DNA of 64,000 nt, taken from contig DWWL01000007.1 in NCBI GenBank assembly GCA_019119775.1, forward strand, positions 78,334 to 142,333, given 5' to 3'. Below are positions 59,755-64,000 of this stretch, in pieces. The notes under the pieces were generated by a model, which saw only the letters and a program-made list of their open reading frames with translations, ran no database searches and was not told where the DNA came from. The stretch's first letter is position 1. The number at the start of each line of letters is the position of its first letter. Made by a program: the position numbers and the translations under genes. This stretch comes from Candidatus Lachnoclostridium pullistercoris (lineage in GTDB: Bacteria; Bacillota; Clostridia; Lachnospirales; Lachnospiraceae).

Positions 59755-59842
59755 GGAACCGCTGCCGGGGACGCCAGGAACCACTGCCGGGGAGGTCCGG
59801 AACCGCTGTCTGGGATGCCTGGAACCGCTGCCGGAGAGAATT
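59755..59842 (+). repeat. Four 22-bp tandem repeats
   Basis: GGAACC begins at 59755, 59777, 59799 and 59821, exactly 22 bp apart; each copy continues (G/A)CTG(C/T)C(G/T)GGGA-like with a few changes. GC-rich, between two divergent promoters. No spacers of varied sequence, so it is a minisatellite, not CRISPR. Confidence 0.85.
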
Positions 59843-59846
59843 TCTG

Positions 59847-59875
59847 CTGACAAACGGCTCCAATTCTGCTATGAT
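59847..59875 (+). promoter_or_regulatory. Promoter of the amidohydrolase/cyclodeaminase operon
   Basis: CTGACA (59847-59852), 17 bp, TATGAT (59870-59875), starting right after the 22-bp repeats. Confidence 0.7.
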
Positions 59876-59899
59876 TTTTCTAAAGGAGTGGTGACAGCT

Positions 59900-61564
59900 A
59901 TGGAATCAAGACAAAAAATCATTTTTACCAATGGAAATCTGTTTACCTCCCGCACGGATCTGCCCTGGGCGGACAGCATGGCGGTGGAGGACGGCGTGAT
60001 CCGCTGGGTGGGAAATGCCCAGGACATGCCGGAAAAATACAGGGCGGCTGTACAGTCCGAGGCTGCCGGAGAGGCCGGGACAGGAGGCGCGGATGGCTGG
60101 AAGCGGGTGGATTTAAACGGCCGTCTGGTGATCCCCGGCTTTGTGGACGCCCACATGCACCCGGTCATGCTGGCGGAATTCCGCAAAAAGATCGCGGTCA
60201 TGCCGCCGAAGATCCATTCGATCCGGGAGCTGACGGAGGCTGTCCGGGAGAGGAGAGAGGCGCAGGGACCGGGCGTCTGGATTGAGGGCTGGGGCTATGA
60301 CGAGGGAGAACTTCTGGAAAAACGTTCCCCCAACCGCTATGACCTGGACCGGGGATGCAGCGACGCCCCGGTTTCCATCATGAGAACCTGTGCCCACATC
60401 CGTTGCGTCAACAGCGCGGCTCTCCGACTGGCGGGGATCGACCGGAACACGCCGGATCCTCCGGGAGGAGAGATCGAGAGAGATGAGAACGGAGAGCCCA
60501 CGGGCGTGCTGAAGGAGACGGCCAGCACCATGTTTTCCGCTTTCGTCCCCCAGGAGACGGAAACAAAGAAGGCGGATCATCTCCTGGAGCTGGGAGAGGT
60601 GCTTCTGTCCCAGGGAGTGACGGCCATCTGCGATATGGGAAATCTGGACAGCTCGGACAATTTCGATCTGTATCTGAAGGCGGCGGAGAGAGGCTTTAAG
60701 CAGAAAGTGGGAGTCTACTATATGTGGGACTTTTTCATGGACCGCCCGGAGTTTTCCATTTCTCCAGAGCAGATGGACCGCAGCCGGCAGATTTTTGCCG
60801 CAGGGCTCAAGCTCATCGGGGACGGGAGCGTTTCCGGGCGCACAGCCTGGATGAGGCAGCCTTATCTGGGAAGCCGGGAGGAGTACGGGATATCGGTGTG
60901 CAGCGACCGCCAGCTGGAGACGGCCATTCAGTTCTGCAAAAAGACCGGCTGTCAGCTCTCCATCCACGCCATGGGCGGCCGTGCCATCGAGCGCATGGTG
61001 GACCGTGTCTGCCGGGAGAAGCCGTGGACGCCTGACAGCATTCCCTATGTGCGGCTGGAGCATGTGACGGACCCGTCTGAGGAGAGCATGGAGAAGGCGG
61101 CGGCCGGCGGGATCGCTTTTGTGACCCAGCCGATCTTCCAGTACGCGGAGAGCTCCAGCTATCTGGTCAATCTGGGGCCGGAGCGGATGAAGGAATGCTA
61201 TCCCGTCCGCACCATGCTGGAAAAAGGTATCCGTCTGGGCTTTTCCACAGATGCCCCGGCCACTTTCTGGGCCGACCCGTCAGACCCCTTCCCGGGCCTC
61301 AAGCAGGCAGTCACCCGCCGCTCCGCATCGGGAGTGGACTGCGGGCAGGACCAGGCGGTGGACATGGAGACAGCCGTCCGGCTTTACACCTGCGGTTCCG
61401 CCGCGGCCGCCGGCTTTTCCGGCATCGGCATGCTTGCGCCGGGATACCAGGCAGATTTTGCCGTGCTCAGCCGTGATCTGTTCCGGATTCCTCCGGAGGA
61501 GGCGGATCAGGTGCAGGTGGAGGAGACGTATATTGGAGGAGAGCTGGTTTACCGGCGCTCATAA
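59900..61564 (+). CDS. YtcJ-like amidohydrolase
   Basis: 554 residues of the amidohydrolase superfamily (imidazolonepropionase/YtcJ-type). Motifs: VDAHMHPVM near 80 for metal, GWGYDEG near 132, HAMGGRAIER near 358 and FSTDAPATFWADP near 450 with the catalytic Asp; a C-terminal beta strip with VQVEETYIGGELVYRR. YtcJ-like enzymes hydrolyse formamides or hydantoin-like compounds; substrate unknown. I start at ATG 59900; GTG codons at 59888 and 59891 are possible. The gene is followed by the cyclodeaminase after 27 nt. Confidence 0.85.
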   Translation: MESRQKIIFTNGNLFTSRTDLPWADSMAVEDGVIRWVGNAQDMPEKYRAAVQSEAAGEAGTGGADGWKRVDLNGRLVIPGFVDAHMHPVMLAEFRKKIAVMPPKIHSIRELTEAVRERREAQGPGVWIEGWGYDEGELLEKRSPNRYDLDRGCSDAPVSIMRTCAHIRCVNSAALRLAGIDRNTPDPPGGEIERDENGEPTGVLKETASTMFSAFVPQETETKKADHLLELGEVLLSQGVTAICDMGNLDSSDNFDLYLKAAERGFKQKVGVYYMWDFFMDRPEFSISPEQMDRSRQIFAAGLKLIGDGSVSGRTAWMRQPYLGSREEYGISVCSDRQLETAIQFCKKTGCQLSIHAMGGRAIERMVDRVCREKPWTPDSIPYVRLEHVTDPSEESMEKAAAGGIAFVTQPIFQYAESSSYLVNLGPERMKECYPVRTMLEKGIRLGFSTDAPATFWADPSDPFPGLKQAVTRRSASGVDCGQDQAVDMETAVRLYTCGSAAAAGFSGIGMLAPGYQADFAVLSRDLFRIPPEEADQVQVEETYIGGELVYRRS

Positions 61565-61591
61565 CAGCGAGAGAGGAGAGAAGTACAGCTT

Positions 61592-62686
61592 ATGTTTCAG
61601 TTGCCAGAATACAGAGAACCTGATTTTACAGAAAAACGATTCACGGAAGCGCCGGACGCGGCCTGGGAGACAGTGACCGCAGAGGGGGTGGCGCCGGAAA
61701 ACTATCACAGCACATCCATGTACCCGGAGTATTTTAAGATCGATGGGAAATGGGTGCTGGCGGCGGAGAGCCGCATGGATTCCAGTGTGGTCATCGGCGA
61801 GGACGGCCGGCTGAAGGTGGTGGAAAACCGCAACCTTAAGGTCGGGGACCGGGTGATCGTGGGCCGGACGGAAAACGGAGAAGAGGGAATCTACCTTCAC
61901 AGCAGCGGATTTCAGTCGGCAGAAGAGGAGGAGGATTCCTTCTCCTTCCGCCAGGGCAGAAGCCGGGAGACTTCCTACGCCAGAGATTACGACCGTCTGA
62001 TCGAGCTTTTAAAATATGAAAAAGAAAACGGCAATATTCTCTGGGTCATGGGCCCGGCCTTTTCCTTTGACTCCAACGCCAGAAAGGCCATGCAGGCCAT
62101 GATCGAGAACGGGTATGTAAACGGGATCATGGCGGGCAACGCCCTGGCCACCCACGATCTGGAAGGAGCGATGTTCCACACGGCCCTGGGACAGGATATT
62201 TACACCCAGAAGTCCCAGCCGAACGGCCATTACAATCATCTGGATGTGATCAACCGGGTGAGAAGAAGCGGGTCGATTCCTCAGTTTATCAAAGATTACC
62301 AGATCGACAACGGCATCATGTACGGCTGCGTGAAGGAGAATGTTCCCTTCGTCCTCACCAGCTCTATCCGGGACGACGGCCCGCTGCCGGAAGTGATCGG
62401 CAATGCCTATGAGGGCCAGAAGGCCATGAGGGAGATGGTGAAAAAGGCCACCACGGTGATCTGCCTGGCCACCATGCTCCACACCATCGCCACCGGAAAC
62501 ATGACGCCTTCCTACTTTGTGCGGGAGGACGGGAGCGTGCGCCCCGTATTTCTGTACACTGTGGACGCGGACGAGTTTGTGGTGAACAAGCTCCTGGACC
62601 GGGGCAGCCTGTCGGCCACCACCATCGTCACCAATGTGCAGGACTTCATCACCATCGTTGCCGGCGGACTGGGGATTTTAAAATAA
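61592..62686 (+). CDS. TIGR00300/AgrE-type ornithine cyclodeaminase
   Basis: 364 residues matching the TIGR00300 (LOR/SDH-like) family: GPAFSFDSNARKAM near 150, AGNALATHDLEGAM near 180, GHYNHLDVINRVRRSGSIP near 212, GIMYGCVKENVPFVLTSSIRDDGPLPEV near 246, and a Gly-rich C-terminal loop. Relatives (archaeal Ocd, cyanobacterial AgrE C-terminal part) turn ornithine into proline with loss of ammonia using NAD+. It lacks the AgrE N-terminal arginine dihydrolase domain, so this is the stand-alone form. Neighbours suggest amino acid breakdown. Confidence 0.85.
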   Translation: MFQLPEYREPDFTEKRFTEAPDAAWETVTAEGVAPENYHSTSMYPEYFKIDGKWVLAAESRMDSSVVIGEDGRLKVVENRNLKVGDRVIVGRTENGEEGIYLHSSGFQSAEEEEDSFSFRQGRSRETSYARDYDRLIELLKYEKENGNILWVMGPAFSFDSNARKAMQAMIENGYVNGIMAGNALATHDLEGAMFHTALGQDIYTQKSQPNGHYNHLDVINRVRRSGSIPQFIKDYQIDNGIMYGCVKENVPFVLTSSIRDDGPLPEVIGNAYEGQKAMREMVKKATTVICLATMLHTIATGNMTPSYFVREDGSVRPVFLYTVDADEFVVNKLLDRGSLSATTIVTNVQDFITIVAGGLGILK

Positions 62687-62742
62687 AAAATATGTCGTAT
62701 TTGCACAAATATTTTCCTGCTTTTCAGTAAAAATTATACACT

Positions 62743-62771
62743 TTGACAGAGCATAAATTTCCCTTTATAAT
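62743..62771 (+). promoter_or_regulatory. Consensus promoter of the KamA-family gene
   Basis: TTGACA (62743-62748), 17 bp, TATAAT (62766-62771). A perfect sigma-A promoter, the strongest in the window. Confidence 0.88.
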
Positions 62772-62831
62772 TGGGGTATACGACGAATTACCGAAGGCAT
62801 TATGCCGGAAAGGAAAAGGAGGTGCTGTCAG

Positions 62832-63932
62832 ATGAAGCTGTGGCAGGAATATGTGAGGGACAGTGTGCGGGATGTGGGCAGGCTGAAGGAACTTCTTCAT
62901 TTGGGAGAGGAGGAGACGGAGAAACTGGAAACCATAGCCGCCCGCTATCCGGTCTGCGTCAACCCCTATTATCTGGGGCTGATCGACCCGGAGGACAAGC
63001 AGGATCCCATCCGGAAAATGAGCGTTCCTGATTTTCTGGAATTTTCAGAGGGCGGGAGCGCAGACACCAGCGGAGAGTCGGAAAACACGGTCATCCAGGG
63101 GATGCAGCACAAATACAGGCAGACAGTGCTCATCCTGTCTACGGACGTGTGCGCCATGTACTGCCGCCACTGCTTCCGCAAGCGGATGGTGGGCCTGTCA
63201 TCGGAGGAGACGGCGGTCCACATTCCTAAAATGGCGGAGTACGTCCGCAGCCACCCGGAGATCAACAACGTGCTGGTTTCCGGCGGGGACGCGTTTATGA
63301 ATTCCAACGCCGTCATTGAAGAGTATTTAAGGTCATTCGGGGAGATTCCCACCGTGGATTTCATCCGCTTCGGGACCAGGACGCCGGTTACTCTGCCCCA
63401 GAGGATCACCGGGGATGACGGAGAGCTGCCGGAGCTTTTAAAACGTTACGGCAGGAAGAAGACGGTCATCGTTGTCACCCAGTTTAACCATCCGCGGGAG
63501 ATCACGGAGGAGGCCCTTGAAGCTGTAAATCTGCTCTGGGAGTGCGGCTGCGTCGTGCGGAATCAGACGGTGCTCTTAAAGGGAGTCAACGACCGGCCGG
63601 AGGTCCTGGCGGAGCTGATGAACCGGCTGACGGCGAACCGGGTGCTGCCCTACTACGTGTTTCAGTGCCGGCCGGTGGAAGGGGTGAAGAATCAGTTTCA
63701 GGTTCCCCTTGCCAGGGGCGTGGAGATCGTGGACAGAGCCAAGGCGGCCATGAACGGCCAGTCAAAAGCGTTCCGCTACGTCATGTCCCATCCCACCGGA
63801 AAGATCGAGATCCTGGGACAAAGAGGAGAGCGGATGCTGTTTAAATATCATCAGGCCAAATATGAGAAAGATCAGGGACGGATCTTTGAAAAGCAGATCG
63901 GGGAAGGCCAGTGCTGGCTGGGAGAGATCTGA
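62832..63932 (+). CDS. KamA-family radical SAM aminomutase-like enzyme
   Basis: 366 residues similar to lysine 2,3-aminomutase. Radical SAM motif CAMYCRHC (Cys-x3-Cys-x2-Cys) near 105-112 binds the [4Fe-4S] cluster with SAM; KRMVG follows. VLVSGGDAF near 148 is the SAM-binding loop and SHPTGKIEILG near 326 has a Lys in the PLP-lysine position. Shorter than the ~415 of LAM. Aminomutases shift an amino group by radical chemistry; target here unknown (lysine, ornithine or a protein residue as in EpmB). AAGGAGG 9 nt before ATG 62832. Confidence 0.87.
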   Translation: MKLWQEYVRDSVRDVGRLKELLHLGEEETEKLETIAARYPVCVNPYYLGLIDPEDKQDPIRKMSVPDFLEFSEGGSADTSGESENTVIQGMQHKYRQTVLILSTDVCAMYCRHCFRKRMVGLSSEETAVHIPKMAEYVRSHPEINNVLVSGGDAFMNSNAVIEEYLRSFGEIPTVDFIRFGTRTPVTLPQRITGDDGELPELLKRYGRKKTVIVVTQFNHPREITEEALEAVNLLWECGCVVRNQTVLLKGVNDRPEVLAELMNRLTANRVLPYYVFQCRPVEGVKNQFQVPLARGVEIVDRAKAAMNGQSKAFRYVMSHPTGKIEILGQRGERMLFKYHQAKYEKDQGRIFEKQIGEGQCWLGEI

Positions 63933-63938
63933 GAAGAG

Positions 63939-63968
63939 TCGGGTACGGCAGAGGCCGTACCCGATTTT
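63939..63968 (+). terminator. Terminator after the KamA-family gene
   Basis: TCGGGTACGGC (63939-63949) pairs with GCCGTACCCGA (63954-63964), loop AGAG, then TTTT. A purine-rich SD-like tract at the window end hints at another gene just beyond. Confidence 0.88.
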
Positions 63969-64000
63969 AAGCGGAGAGAACAGGAGAGAGGAGACATACA

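Noticed and set aside
59755..59842. CRISPR array
   Set aside because: The repeats are adjacent without variable spacers and no cas genes are present.

Overview
The window comes from a moderately GC-rich anaerobic Firmicute, most likely a Lachnospiraceae (Clostridium cluster XIVa) gut-type bacterium. The evidence is a PolC-type replicase, a PyrK/PyrD class 1B dihydroorotate dehydrogenase, a B12-dependent ribonucleotide reductase, the MEP isoprenoid pathway, a lysine riboswitch before dapA, LPxTG surface anchoring, VanZ-like and small membrane proteins, and clear Shine-Dalgarno sites. I cannot name the species. No rRNA, tRNA, CRISPR array or intact insertion sequence was seen.

Layout. 1-590: end of an LPxTG surface protein. 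621-6170: pyrimidine genes pyrF-pyrK-pyrD, then adenine deaminase, then pyrE with its own promoter and a 49-residue membrane peptide. 6224-9130: VanZ-like protein, small membrane protein, long M29-type aminopeptidase. 9209-12866: purE-purM-purN-purD. 12963-18845: phosphoesterase, Fe-S aldo-keto reductase-like protein, DUF362 protein, nrdJ. 18907-26929: MATE pump, polar amino acid ABC transporter, AT-rich orphan gene, nucleoside phosphorylase, second MATE pump, EamA transporter. 27029-32790: two Fe-S aldo-keto reductase-like genes, a PPC-domain protein and two paralogous amidohydrolases. 32818-44135: the conserved chain pyrH-frr-uppS-cdsA-dxr-rseP-ispG-polC. 44189-48351: Fe-S flavoprotein, SSB-like protein, cobalamin adenosyltransferase, lysine riboswitch, dapA-dapB. 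48411-53797: small lipoprotein, secreted protein, M20 peptidase, purC, purB. 53836-58184: AT-rich island with TetR regulator and two ABC half-transporters. 58350-63968: M20 amidohydrolase, YtcJ-like amidohydrolase, TIGR00300-type ornithine cyclodeaminase and KamA-family radical SAM enzyme.

How the parts connect. Most of the UMP route and of late purine synthesis is here, together with salvage (adenine deaminase, nucleoside phosphorylase), deoxynucleotide supply (nrdJ) and its cofactor (cobalamin adenosyltransferase). The pyrH-polC chain joins nucleotide, translation, lipid-carrier and replication functions.

Three signals stand out. (1) The DUF362 gene and the two-gene reductase operon at 27127 share CTTAAAG-N4-CTTTAAG inside 19-bp promoter spacers, the layout of AdhR/NmlR-type MerR regulators, implying an electrophile-responsive regulon. 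(2) The leaders of pyrH and uppS carry a shared, potentially pseudoknotted RNA element (33 of 40 bases identical). (3) Two of the three Fe-S aldo-keto reductase-like proteins lack the catalytic Tyr and Lys. A 10-bp stem over the ribosome-binding site of a small lipoprotein gene is a further candidate control element.
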